62,184 nucleotides of DNA from Bradyrhizobium sp. WSM3983 (GTDB taxonomy: Bacteria > Pseudomonadota > Alphaproteobacteria > Rhizobiales > Xanthobacteraceae). The notes beneath the pieces were generated by a model. The model did not search any database, was not told the origin of the DNA, and worked only from the letters and a program-made list of their open reading frames with translations. How positions within the stretch are numbered: position 1 is the stretch's first letter; every line of letters begins with the position of its first letter. The stretch is from the NCBI RefSeq assembly GCF_000473045.1, contig NZ_AXAY01000024.1, forward strand, positions 1 to 62,184. The letters are read 5' to 3'. Of this stretch, positions 15,582 through 23,537 are shown one piece after another. A program made the translations under genes and the position numbers.

Positions 15582-16199
15582 ATGACTACTCCCCAAGTAT
15601 CGGCTCGTTTTTCCGCTGAAAACTCAGCACTCCTGTTGATCGATCATCAGGTCGGCACGATGCAGCTAATCAAGAATATCGACCGCAATGTTGCCGCCAA
15701 GCAGTCGATTGCGCTGGCCAAGATGGCGAAGATCCTGAACATGCCGGTAGTGATCACCTCCAGCCAGGAAGATCGCGCCCAGGGTCCTATTCTCTCTGAA
15801 ATCGCCGAGGTTCTTCCGGAAGCGCACGCGGCGCGCGTCAAACGCCCTGGCGTTGTGAACGCCTGGGCCTACCCTGATTTCCGCAATGCTGTGCTGGCCA
15901 CGGGACGCAAGAATCTGATCATGGCAGGCGTGACGACCGATGTTTGTTTGATCTTTCCCGCGATTGATGCCGCGCGCGAGGGGTTCGGCGTGCAGGCCGT
16001 GCTGGACGCCTCGGGTTCGCCGAGTGATCTATCCGAAGCGTTTTCCCGTCAGCGCATGCATGATGCGGGCGTCGTCCTAACCGCGACCAACACGCTCATT
16101 GCGGAAATCGCGCAGGATTGGTCAACGCCTGCCGGCCAGCAGCTGATCACCTTGCTGTTCACGGACGTGTTCCCGGCCCTTGGTGCCGGCATCGCATAG
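15582..16199 (+). CDS. YcaC-like isochorismatase-superfamily hydrolase
   Basis: A 205-residue cysteine hydrolase of the YcaC-like branch. The triad is Asp21 (LLLIDHQV), Lys in ARVKRPGVVNAW and Cys in AGVTTDVCLIFPA. Substrates of this branch are largely unknown. AAAGGAG precedes the ATG. It follows pirin with 80 bases between, an arrangement often seen as LysR, pirin, hydrolase, suggesting handling of a reactive aromatic or quinone-type compound (inference). The 225 bases after it hold no gene. Confidence 0.9.
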   Translation: MTTPQVSARFSAENSALLLIDHQVGTMQLIKNIDRNVAAKQSIALAKMAKILNMPVVITSSQEDRAQGPILSEIAEVLPEAHAARVKRPGVVNAWAYPDFRNAVLATGRKNLIMAGVTTDVCLIFPAIDAAREGFGVQAVLDASGSPSDLSEAFSRQRMHDAGVVLTATNTLIAEIAQDWSTPAGQQLITLLFTDVFPALGAGIA

Positions 16200-16424
16200 A
16201 TCGCAAGGTGGCCATTTTCGTCCCTTCCTGCACGAAAAGCCTTTCGGAGTGGTGTCGGCTTTGGCCAAGTTTCTCTTTGTTCCAACTTGCCTGCCGTGTC
16301 CGCTGCTGACACCATCGCGACGCAGCTTGCTACCCTGTTGCTGAGGCAGGAACCAGCAAGATTGCCGTTCACGAGCGGATCGTCGGCGAGTCGGTCAGCA
16401 TAAAAAAAGAAGGGATTGGGTCAA

Positions 16425-16631
16425 ATGCCGAGGCCGATGAGAGTAAAATTCTTTATGAGTTCCCAACCGAGCGAACTGGAAGAGCGCATAAATATGTGGC
16501 TCGACCATCTCGGCTCGGCGACGGTCATCAGAACTGAAACTCGTGCCACCGCGGTAGCGGAAAGGTCCGACGACGGGACCCATCCCGTTATCGTGGTGAC
16601 GATCTGGTATGAGCTGCCTGAGGCAGCTTAG
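16425..16631 (+). CDS. Conserved 68-residue small protein (RVKFFMSSQPS type)
   Basis: A small alpha/beta protein: MRVKFFMSSQPSELEERINMWLDHLG then a strand-rich half (SATVIRTETRATAVAER...PVIVVTIWYELP). The type is frequent in Bradyrhizobium; no function is known to me. The ATG at 16425 is best placed for GAAGGGA (16409-16415). A second ATG at 16437 gives the more conserved MRVKFF start but has only a three-base spacer after GAGG. A hairpin lies 47 bases downstream. Confidence 0.75.
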   Translation: MPRPMRVKFFMSSQPSELEERINMWLDHLGSATVIRTETRATAVAERSDDGTHPVIVVTIWYELPEAA

Positions 16632-16928
16632 GCCTCCTCAGATTGTCAGGTGAGCCAATTCCGCGCCAAAAGGCGCTCGGGCATGTATATGCCCGGACAG
16701 CCGATCATAGGGCGGAATAGCAAAAAGCATGTTTCGTCGAATTCATCTGCGGATCGGTGCAATACGCTGGCGCTATTGCACCGCCCGCTCGGCGAAGCGA
16801 TGCCGCAATATCGCCGATCGACCTGAAGAGGATGAGCGGATCGTCCTTTGAGGGAATGAAACCGCCTCGCCCCGGAGCGCGGCGGCTGGCGCCAAGGCCG
16901 CCGAATTCAGCCCTGTCCGCGATCCTCC
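16632..16928. other. Gene-free stretch with a short hairpin
   Basis: About 300 bases between the small gene and a decayed gene. The only structure I see is a 7-bp inverted repeat, CGGGCAT (16678-16684) and ATGCCCG (16689-16695) with loop GTAT, which may end the small transcript. An open frame on the minus strand here is Arg-rich and poorly composed. Confidence 0.45.
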
Positions 16929-17678
16929 CTAGCCCCCTGCAAGATCGAGATAGCCGACGCGATCCATGACGCCGTCCGCAAGCGCCACCTTGTAGACAGC
17001 TTCGGCGAAGCGCCTGTCGTCCGCTACTCGGCTCAACTTGCTGTTTCCAACGCGCTGCGGCAGCAGCATGCAAATCGGCTCGAGCATTTCGATCTCGAAC
17101 GGGACCATGACGCCGGCCGTCATCGAGAACGCCCCAGGAGTAAGGAGCCTTGTGGCGATCAGTTCTCCATCGTCAATCGAACTTTCAATGCCGACGCCGA
17201 GCAGCCATACTTTTGAGTTGCGGAGAATGTCGGTGGCGATCAGGCCCACCGCGTCGTGACGCTGCTCGATCGCGAGTATCGCGAATTTGCGACGCGCGCA
17301 TTGCGTCCAGCATCACCCCTTCGTCGGACTGCGCTTCGAACCTGGCCGACTTCGCGTAGCGATCAATCGCCCGCGAACGATCCGCCGGTGCGGTGTAAAT
17401 GGCAAGGTCGTAGACATAGTACATCTCGTCCATGTCTTCGAGAAGCAACGTCCTTCCTTGCGCCAATCCGAGCCTGCGTGATTCAGTAAGGCATCGGCGG
17501 ATATACACCTGAGGACTTCCTCATGAACTTTCTTGGAGATTTCCCGAAGGTGTAGGTAGCGCGCGAGGATGTCCTCAGGCGTCGAAGGGATGTTGCCGCC
17601 CCAGGCGAAAATCGACTGCTGTTGGGCGAGGGGAAGGGCCATGAAACGCTCCCGAGTTGGGTCGCCAGCTTTCGTCAT
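16929..17678 (-). pseudogene. Unknown gene broken by two frameshifts
   Basis: Three consecutive minus-strand frames read as one protein of about 250 residues. The first runs from MTKAGDPTRERFMALPL to about 17480. The second carries LEDMDEMYYVYDLAIYTAP and MLDAMRASQIRD. Near 17262 reading passes to a third frame, AIEQRHDAVGLIATDILR, which continues IESSIDDGELIATRLL and AGVMVPFEIEMLEPICML to the stop at 16929. The composition of each piece is coding-like only within its own segment. I do not recognise the family. Either it is a recently inactivated gene or the sequence has two indel errors; the close spacing of two shifts favours real decay. Confidence 0.7.
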
Positions 17679-17865
17679 CGTTAGCGATGCGCATTGATTC
17701 GCGAAACAGCAATGTCCATTATCGACATTGCGCCGGCTGCAATCCGAGGAGCTTGTTCAGCCTGACGGGCCGCATCTCGACCGGGAGAGGGGTGAAATCT
17801 TGCGAAACTGATCCGCGCCGCCGAGACTAGCGGGTCGGGTTCGGCGTCGATTGGAAGGTGTGTCG

Positions 17866-18558
17866 ATGAGCCGGAAGAATCGGGTTCCACTTGGCGATCG
17901 CGTCGCCATAGCAGCCGAAAGGGCGCTGGCGGCCCGGAGCTTTGCAAGCGCTACCGACATCCTCATCGGGATCGGGTGGCTTGATCCCGGAGCGGTGGAG
18001 CGCTGGCAGCGCCGGCAGGTCGATTGCGTGGAGGAAGTTATCCAGGTCAATCCGCTCCGCATCCTGGAAGCCATGCAGCTATTCCAGTCCTGGGCGGCCG
18101 AGAGAGGGTTGATCGCGAGCCCGATCGACTATGTTGATCGTACGCCGCAACGCTCTGCACTGCATTTCAGTCGAAGTAGAGACCCCAAGATCGAGGCGTC
18201 GTTTCGGACACATTGGGTGTCGCCGGAACTCTCCGAAGCGAAGCGCGAGCGCCTGGCGGAAAAGGCAAGCCGCGGCGCGGAATTGGTGGTGGTCCAGCCA
18301 TTGAACGCGGAGTGGACATGCCATCGCTGCGGCGGCACCGGCGATCTCCTGATGATGGAGCCGCCCGGCCCGGCGCGTCTGCGCTGCGTCGGCCTCGATG
18401 ATCTCGAATTTCTGCCGGCGGGCGATGCCCGGCTCACGCGGCGCGTGAAGACGAACAGTACCAAGTATGCAGTCGTCGTGCGCTTCAGCAGAACTCGCCG
18501 CCGCTACGAACGACTGGGCCTGCTGGTCGAGCCGCGAGCCCTTGCGGAGGCGCGCTGA
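17866..18558 (+). CDS. DUF2293-like zinc-ribbon protein
   Basis: A 230-residue protein. The C-terminal half resembles the DUF2293 type: a CxxC knuckle (TCHRCGGTGDLLMME), then LRCVGLDDLEFLPAGDARLTRR and RFSRTRRRYERLGLLVEP. The second knuckle keeps only one Cys (RLRCVG), so the zinc site may be incomplete. The N-terminal ~130 residues contain helices without a family I can name. It ends soon after LVEP, whereas relatives usually continue with an Arg/His-rich domain, so it may be truncated. GGAAGG precedes the ATG at 17866. It is divergent from the broken gene upstream. Confidence 0.65.
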   Translation: MSRKNRVPLGDRVAIAAERALAARSFASATDILIGIGWLDPGAVERWQRRQVDCVEEVIQVNPLRILEAMQLFQSWAAERGLIASPIDYVDRTPQRSALHFSRSRDPKIEASFRTHWVSPELSEAKRERLAEKASRGAELVVVQPLNAEWTCHRCGGTGDLLMMEPPGPARLRCVGLDDLEFLPAGDARLTRRVKTNSTKYAVVVRFSRTRRRYERLGLLVEPRALAEAR

Positions 18559-18658
18559 CAGAGCGTCGCAGGAGCTCCCAGCCAACGTCCGGACACGCAA
18601 GCTGTTGATATCGCTGGTGGGCGCCGGTAGGACACCGGCCGGTCTCGTCGCAGACGCC

Positions 18659-21232
18659 TCAGTGGTTTACAATCTGCCGCTCCGCTCGGTCTCGCCTGGG
18701 CACTACTTCGACCACCGAAGCCAAAAGGCTCGGCTGGAGCAGGACGGCGAACTCTTCGAGTGGTAGCGCCGGAGAAAAAATATAACCTTGCGCCATGGTC
18801 GCGCCGTTTTCGGCCGCGAACCGAAGGTCTTCGGCCGTTTCGACGCCTTCTACGACCGTTTCGAACCCCAATTCGTCTGCAAGTCCGAGCGCTAGGCGAA
18901 GGATCGTCTGCTTTTCGCGGTCATCCGCGACACCCGCCACAAGCGTGCGATCGAGCTTCACGGCGTCGAAGGGGAGCCTCGCCAATGTCGAAAGATTCGA
19001 ATAGCCAGCTCCGAAATCGTCCATTGCGAAGCGTATGCCCAATTGCCTGAGCAGGCTTATTCTCTCGCGCACGACATCAGGATTGCGCATCGCGACCGAC
19101 TCTGTGACCTCGATCTCGAGGTGTCGCGGCGGGAAGTCGGCCTCGCGAACGGTCGTGACGATATCCTTGATGAACAGCGGGTCCTCGATGTCCGTCGCCG
19201 CGACATTTACGGCGAGCACGAGGTTCGAGCCGGCCCGGATCAAGCCCCCGATTTCGGCGAGCGCGCGCCTGAGCACGAAGCGGTCGATCTCCATAATGAG
19301 GCCGATCTCTTCCGCGATCTTGATGAAGCGCTGAGGAGGAATGTCGCCCTCCTTCGGGTGATGCCAGCGCGCCAGCGCCTCCACCCCCAGGATGCGGCCA
19401 TCCGCGCAGGACACCTTGGGCTGGTAATGGACGACGAGATCTCCATTGCGGATCGCCAAGGCGAGATCGGTTTCGAGCGCATGGCGGGAACGCGCGACCT
19501 CTGCGAGATCCGGAGTGAAGAACGCGTAGGTATTGCGTCCCGAGCTCTTCGCGACGTACATCGCAAGGTCGGCGCGGATCAGGAGATCGTCATAGTTTGT
19601 GCCGTGGGTGGGACAGATCGCAATGCCGATGCTGACGCCGATGGTCGCATGGTTGCTCTGGAGCTTGAAGGAAACCTGCAGCGTCTCGATCATCTCGCGG
19701 GCCTTGAGGCTCGCGGCCTCGACCGTCTTCACCCCAGCGATGATGGCGACGAACTCGTCGCCCCCGACCCGGGCGAGCAGACATTTGCCGGGAGCGCCCC
19801 TGGACGTCAGCAAATTGCTCAAGCGCTCGGCCACCATCCTGAGCAGCTCGTCGCCAGCCTTGTGCCCGAAAGTGTCGTTGATGGATTTGAAGCCATCGAG
19901 GTCGAGGAAGAACAACGCTCCGCCCTCTTCCGCGTCGATGAGCGCCGGCGCATCGACGCGCATCTTCTCCCGATTGGGAATGCGGCTCACCGTGTCGTAG
20001 AAAGCGAGCTGACGAATTCTTCGAGTGCTGGCCCGCAAATGCGTCAGCATTCGCTCGAATGCGAGGCCGAGGCCGCGGACCTCGCCGATGCCTGTTGCGC
20101 GGAACGGCACGTCGAGATTGCCACCAGCGATTTCCTGGGCGGTCTTGGCGAGCGCCGAAAGTCCTTTGGTGAGGTGCCTCACGGCGGCCAATAGCGCGAC
20201 GACCAAGGCACCGAGCGCCAGCGCCGCAGATGCCAGGAACTGCCACATCAGCGAACGAGTATGGGCTGCGCCAATCTGGAACATCTGATCGCGTGTCGTC
20301 GTCACGAGCGATGCGCTCGCGAACGTACACACCTTGAGCGTCGCCTCGTAATCGACACAGCGCGCGACGTAGTTGCCGTCATCCGAGTGCTGCAGCCCGG
20401 ACAAACGCGTCCTGGCGCCGCTGAATCTCACCCCTTCAGGCCCCGCGGAAGACACGATCTCGTTGTCACCTGTAATGATGACCACGCCGGCATTGGCTAG
20501 CGAAGTGAAGTTCTCGAGGGTCCGCTCCGTGCGCCCGAGCGGCCGGATGGCGGCAAGCGCGCCGATGAGGTCGCCGAAGTCGTCGAACACGGGCTCGATC
20601 GCGGTGTGCGCTATGGTGTGACGCTCCGGCAGGCCGAGCGCTGACAATTCACCCAATTTGAGCTCGTAGGTGCCTTCCTCACCCTGCGGGTGCGCGCGGC
20701 TATTGTCCTTGAGGATCGCGCTGAGATTGACGGAGAGGGCGGTACCCTCGAGCGCCCGGTTCAGCGCGAGGAGGTCGAGGGGCGTGTTGGCGCCGATCAC
20801 ACGACCGGTTTCGTCAAAGGCGATCAGCCTTTCGAAGCCGGAGGTCGAAGCAACGATGCTGAGCAGTTCGCGGATAGTCACATCGTTGTTCGAGGCGACC
20901 GCCTTGGCCACGTCGGCGCGCTGAGAGATCTGACGCAGGCGAGATGCGGTTTCCGCGCCCAGGACCTCGATTCGCGCTCGCGCCAACTGCGCCTCGCCGT
21001 CGAGGCGATGAGCGAGCTGGTCTTCTGAGAGTTCACCCAGTGCCGCAGCCTGGTGCCTCAGTTGCTGGTGCAGGCGTAGCGCCGTCAAGCCACCGATGAG
21101 GCCGAGCCCGAGGACGCCGGTCGCGAGCACGACCGCAACAAGACGCATGGCGATGGATGAGGGAAAACTCGGAACCCCGGACGGAACGGCCCAACGACGC
21201 CAGCGGGGTGGCGTCCTCGATGCCTTTGTCAT
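18659..21232 (-). CDS. Membrane GGDEF-EAL protein (c-di-GMP turnover)
   Basis: About 857 residues. A membrane anchor near the start (LVAVVLATGVLGLGLIGGL) is followed by a large periplasmic region (~250 residues) with a double-Cache-like sensor feel, a second membrane helix (FLASAALALGALVVALLAAV), a HAMP-like linker, GGDEF and EAL. The GGDEF motif is intact (RVGGDEF) but the RxxD inhibitory site is missing just upstream, so cyclase feedback is unlikely. EAL catalytic motifs are also intact (EALARW, NVAATD, EVTES, DDFGAGYSNL, EGVET). It may be bifunctional. The start is uncertain: an ATG at 21349 and later ones all lack good ribosome-binding sites. It is divergent from the PstS-like gene. Confidence 0.9.
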   Translation of the reverse strand: MTKASRTPPRWRRWAVPSGVPSFPSSIAMRLVAVVLATGVLGLGLIGGLTALRLHQQLRHQAAALGELSEDQLAHRLDGEAQLARARIEVLGAETASRLRQISQRADVAKAVASNNDVTIRELLSIVASTSGFERLIAFDETGRVIGANTPLDLLALNRALEGTALSVNLSAILKDNSRAHPQGEEGTYELKLGELSALGLPERHTIAHTAIEPVFDDFGDLIGALAAIRPLGRTERTLENFTSLANAGVVIITGDNEIVSSAGPEGVRFSGARTRLSGLQHSDDGNYVARCVDYEATLKVCTFASASLVTTTRDQMFQIGAAHTRSLMWQFLASAALALGALVVALLAAVRHLTKGLSALAKTAQEIAGGNLDVPFRATGIGEVRGLGLAFERMLTHLRASTRRIRQLAFYDTVSRIPNREKMRVDAPALIDAEEGGALFFLDLDGFKSINDTFGHKAGDELLRMVAERLSNLLTSRGAPGKCLLARVGGDEFVAIIAGVKTVEAASLKAREMIETLQVSFKLQSNHATIGVSIGIAICPTHGTNYDDLLIRADLAMYVAKSSGRNTYAFFTPDLAEVARSRHALETDLALAIRNGDLVVHYQPKVSCADGRILGVEALARWHHPKEGDIPPQRFIKIAEEIGLIMEIDRFVLRRALAEIGGLIRAGSNLVLAVNVAATDIEDPLFIKDIVTTVREADFPPRHLEIEVTESVAMRNPDVVRERISLLRQLGIRFAMDDFGAGYSNLSTLARLPFDAVKLDRTLVAGVADDREKQTILRLALGLADELGFETVVEGVETAEDLRFAAENGATMAQGYIFSPALPLEEFAVLLQPSLLASVVEVVPRRDRAERQIVNH

Positions 21233-21528
21233 ATCCGTGTCAGTCGCCACCACCGCCAGCACCCTGAAATTGCGGGGGCCGGTCAATGTCGCCCACTGAG
21301 GCCCCCAACTGAGCGTCTTCCAGGCGCCGACCTTAGGCGAGTGAACCATTCAATATCGTCTATTTATCGCCTATTTGTTGCTGATTAATTAGCATCCGGT
21401 TTTTCGAAACCATCAAATTTTGTGCTTTCTGTCCACTACAGATAATTCCAAAAGGCACGGCGCTGCGACAACAGATGGTTTAGGTTTCTTTGCCAGATTG
21501 CACACCTCGTGGTTCGAAGGGGTTTGCA

Positions 21529-22332
21529 ATGGCATTTGCGAGGATCACGGCGGCAATTTTGGGCCTCTGCCTTGTGGGGGTGAGTGCCGCTAGCGCCGAA
21601 ACACGCAGGCTCGACATCGTCGGGACCGGAGACGGCATCGATGTCCTGCGCGTCATCGCCGCGAGCTTCATGCAGCAGGAAGGATCGGCACAGGTCGAGG
21701 TCCCGCCGAGCATCGGTTCTGGCGGAGGCATCGCGGCCGTGGGGGCCGGCAAGGCGATCTTGGGGCGCGTCGCACGCCGCCTGACCGACGCCGAAGCGGC
21801 TTCCGGCATCGTCTACAAGGCGATCGCCCGCCTGCCCTCGGCTTTCATCGTCCATCCCGGCTGTGGAGTGAGTGCCGTCACAAGCGATCAGCTCGTTGCG
21901 ATCTATTCGGGCCGCCTTGCAAATTGGAAGGAGCTGGGCGGAGCCGATATGCGCATCCGCGTCGTGCGGCGCGAGGACCAGGACAGTACCCTCACCGTGC
22001 TACGGGCCAGCATGCCCGGCTGGCATGATCTCGAGATCACCGAGAAATCGAAGACGGCAACGACCACACAGGAAGCGATCGAGACGGTTCGCGATGTTCA
22101 AGGCGCGATCGGCTTCGGTCCCTTCTCGCGGCCATTGGAACAGGGGCTCACAGTGCTTCGCGTGGATGGCCACTACCCGACCGACGCGGATTATCCCTCG
22201 AGCGTGGTGCTGGCGCTGATCTATTTAAATACGTTGCAGGATCCTGACGCCTTGGCCTTTCTACGCTTTGCCGATACGCAGAAGGCGGCCGACGTCATCA
22301 CCAGCCTCGGTAGTCTGCCCGTCAAGCCGTGA
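21529..22332 (+). CDS. PstS-like periplasmic binding protein (stand-alone)
   Basis: A 267-residue protein with a Sec signal (MAFARITAAILGLCLVGVSAASA|ET) and a phosphate-binding-protein-like fold: LDIVGTGDGIDVLRVIAASF, IGSGGGIAAVGAGKAILGRVAR, IYSGRLANWKELGGADMRIRVVRREDQDST and VQGAIGFGPF. No Pst permease or ATPase lies nearby, so it is probably not a transporter part; the fold also serves as a sensor or exported ligand binder. AAGGGG precedes the ATG at 21529. It faces the GGDEF-EAL gene divergently (297 bases apart) and is convergent with the reductase gene. Confidence 0.85.
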   Translation: MAFARITAAILGLCLVGVSAASAETRRLDIVGTGDGIDVLRVIAASFMQQEGSAQVEVPPSIGSGGGIAAVGAGKAILGRVARRLTDAEAASGIVYKAIARLPSAFIVHPGCGVSAVTSDQLVAIYSGRLANWKELGGADMRIRVVRREDQDSTLTVLRASMPGWHDLEITEKSKTATTTQEAIETVRDVQGAIGFGPFSRPLEQGLTVLRVDGHYPTDADYPSSVVLALIYLNTLQDPDALAFLRFADTQKAADVITSLGSLPVKP

Positions 22333-22379
22333 GCCGCCGGGGCTCGCTGGCCGCCGGCGCTGCTGAGCTCGGCATCGGC

Positions 22380-23390
22380 TCACAGACCGGGGCGACGAGG
22401 CTGCTCCCGGCTTCGCCATAGATGGGTGATTTTGTCCATCAGCGATGAGGTTTGAGAGCTCGGCAGGAAAGGATCGGCGTAGCATTGCGCATTGGCCGAG
22501 CGCGCCTTGTTCTTCACGATCTCGACGAGACCAGCGGGGCCGGCGACGTAGACCGTATCCTCCAGCCCGAGCAGGGGCAGGTAGTGCGATGGGCGCCCGG
22601 GCCTGATCGGCAGGGTGGATCCGACCTCCGTTGTCGCAATGACGTCGCGGACACCGTCGTCGATCAGCCACTGCAACGAGGGAAGCATATAGAGGTTATC
22701 GGCATCCCGGCTGCCGGCGACGACCACCATCTCGCGGTTGCGCTGGGTCGAGCGCGCCGAGCGGGCGAGTGCCCAGATCGGGGCCCAGCCTGCTCCGCCG
22801 GCGACCAGCACTAGCGGCCCTTGGCCCTGTCGCAGATGGGCTTGTCCGAAGGGGCCTTGCACATGCGCCGCATGGCCGGGCTTGATGGCCTTGCCGAGCT
22901 GCCCCGACACGGTGCCGTCGGCCAGGCGCCGGATGTGGAAGACGAGTTCGACTTGCTTGAAGGAACCATCGAGCCTGAAGGTCGGGCTGAACTCGCGCGC
23001 AGGATAGCCGGAAAACTTGACGCGCACATATTGGCCCGGTCGAAACTCGAGCGGCGCGGAGGTCGTCAGCACGACCTCGGCGATCTCCGGCGAGAGCTCG
23101 TTGATCTCGGTGACGGCGCACGCCCGCTTCATCGGCAGCGGCAATTCTTCGAATTCGATCTCCGCATCGCCTGCGACCGCGGCCTGGCAGGCGAGCACAG
23201 TGCGGCCATGGCCCGTGCCGCCGTCATCGACCGAGCCCGAAACGACCGTCACCCGGCAGCTCTGACATTGTCCCGATCTGCAGTCGTGTGGAATGAGGAT
23301 CGAGCCGCCGAGCGCCGCGTCGATCAGGCTTTCGCCGGCGCGGGCTTCGACGACCTTGCCGTTGAGGACGAGCCGACAATGCCGCTTCAT
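22380..23390 (-). CDS. 2Fe-2S ferredoxin-NAD(P)H oxidoreductase
   Basis: A 336-residue fusion. The N-terminal plant-type ferredoxin has ligands Cys37, Cys42, Cys45 (CRSGQCQSC) and Cys68 (VLACQ). An FAD-binding domain follows (~100-200, FRPGQYVRVKFSG, REFSPTFRL) and then an NAD(P) domain (LVLVAGGAGWAPIWALARS, TVYVAGPAGLVEIVKN). This is the layout of oxygenase reductase components such as BenC or MmoC, passing electrons from NAD(P)H to a partner. No oxygenase is near; the cytochrome b gene upstream is the natural partner. The start at 23390 follows AAAGG; a 29-codon extension is open. Confidence 0.9.
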   Translation of the reverse strand: MKRHCRLVLNGKVVEARAGESLIDAALGGSILIPHDCRSGQCQSCRVTVVSGSVDDGGTGHGRTVLACQAAVAGDAEIEFEELPLPMKRACAVTEINELSPEIAEVVLTTSAPLEFRPGQYVRVKFSGYPAREFSPTFRLDGSFKQVELVFHIRRLADGTVSGQLGKAIKPGHAAHVQGPFGQAHLRQGQGPLVLVAGGAGWAPIWALARSARSTQRNREMVVVAGSRDADNLYMLPSLQWLIDDGVRDVIATTEVGSTLPIRPGRPSHYLPLLGLEDTVYVAGPAGLVEIVKNKARSANAQCYADPFLPSSQTSSLMDKITHLWRSREQPRRPGL

Positions 23391-23537
23391 CGCAAGGCCT
23401 TTGGGTGCTGCGAATTTCTGCGAGCAGGCCGCTGCTCGCCGAGCCAGAATGCGTTGCGCGGATGAGGGCGAAGCCATGCTTCAGCGCAGCCGCGCCGTGG
23501 TGGCCTCCGGTAGAACTCGTCGCCCCCCATGAGATGC

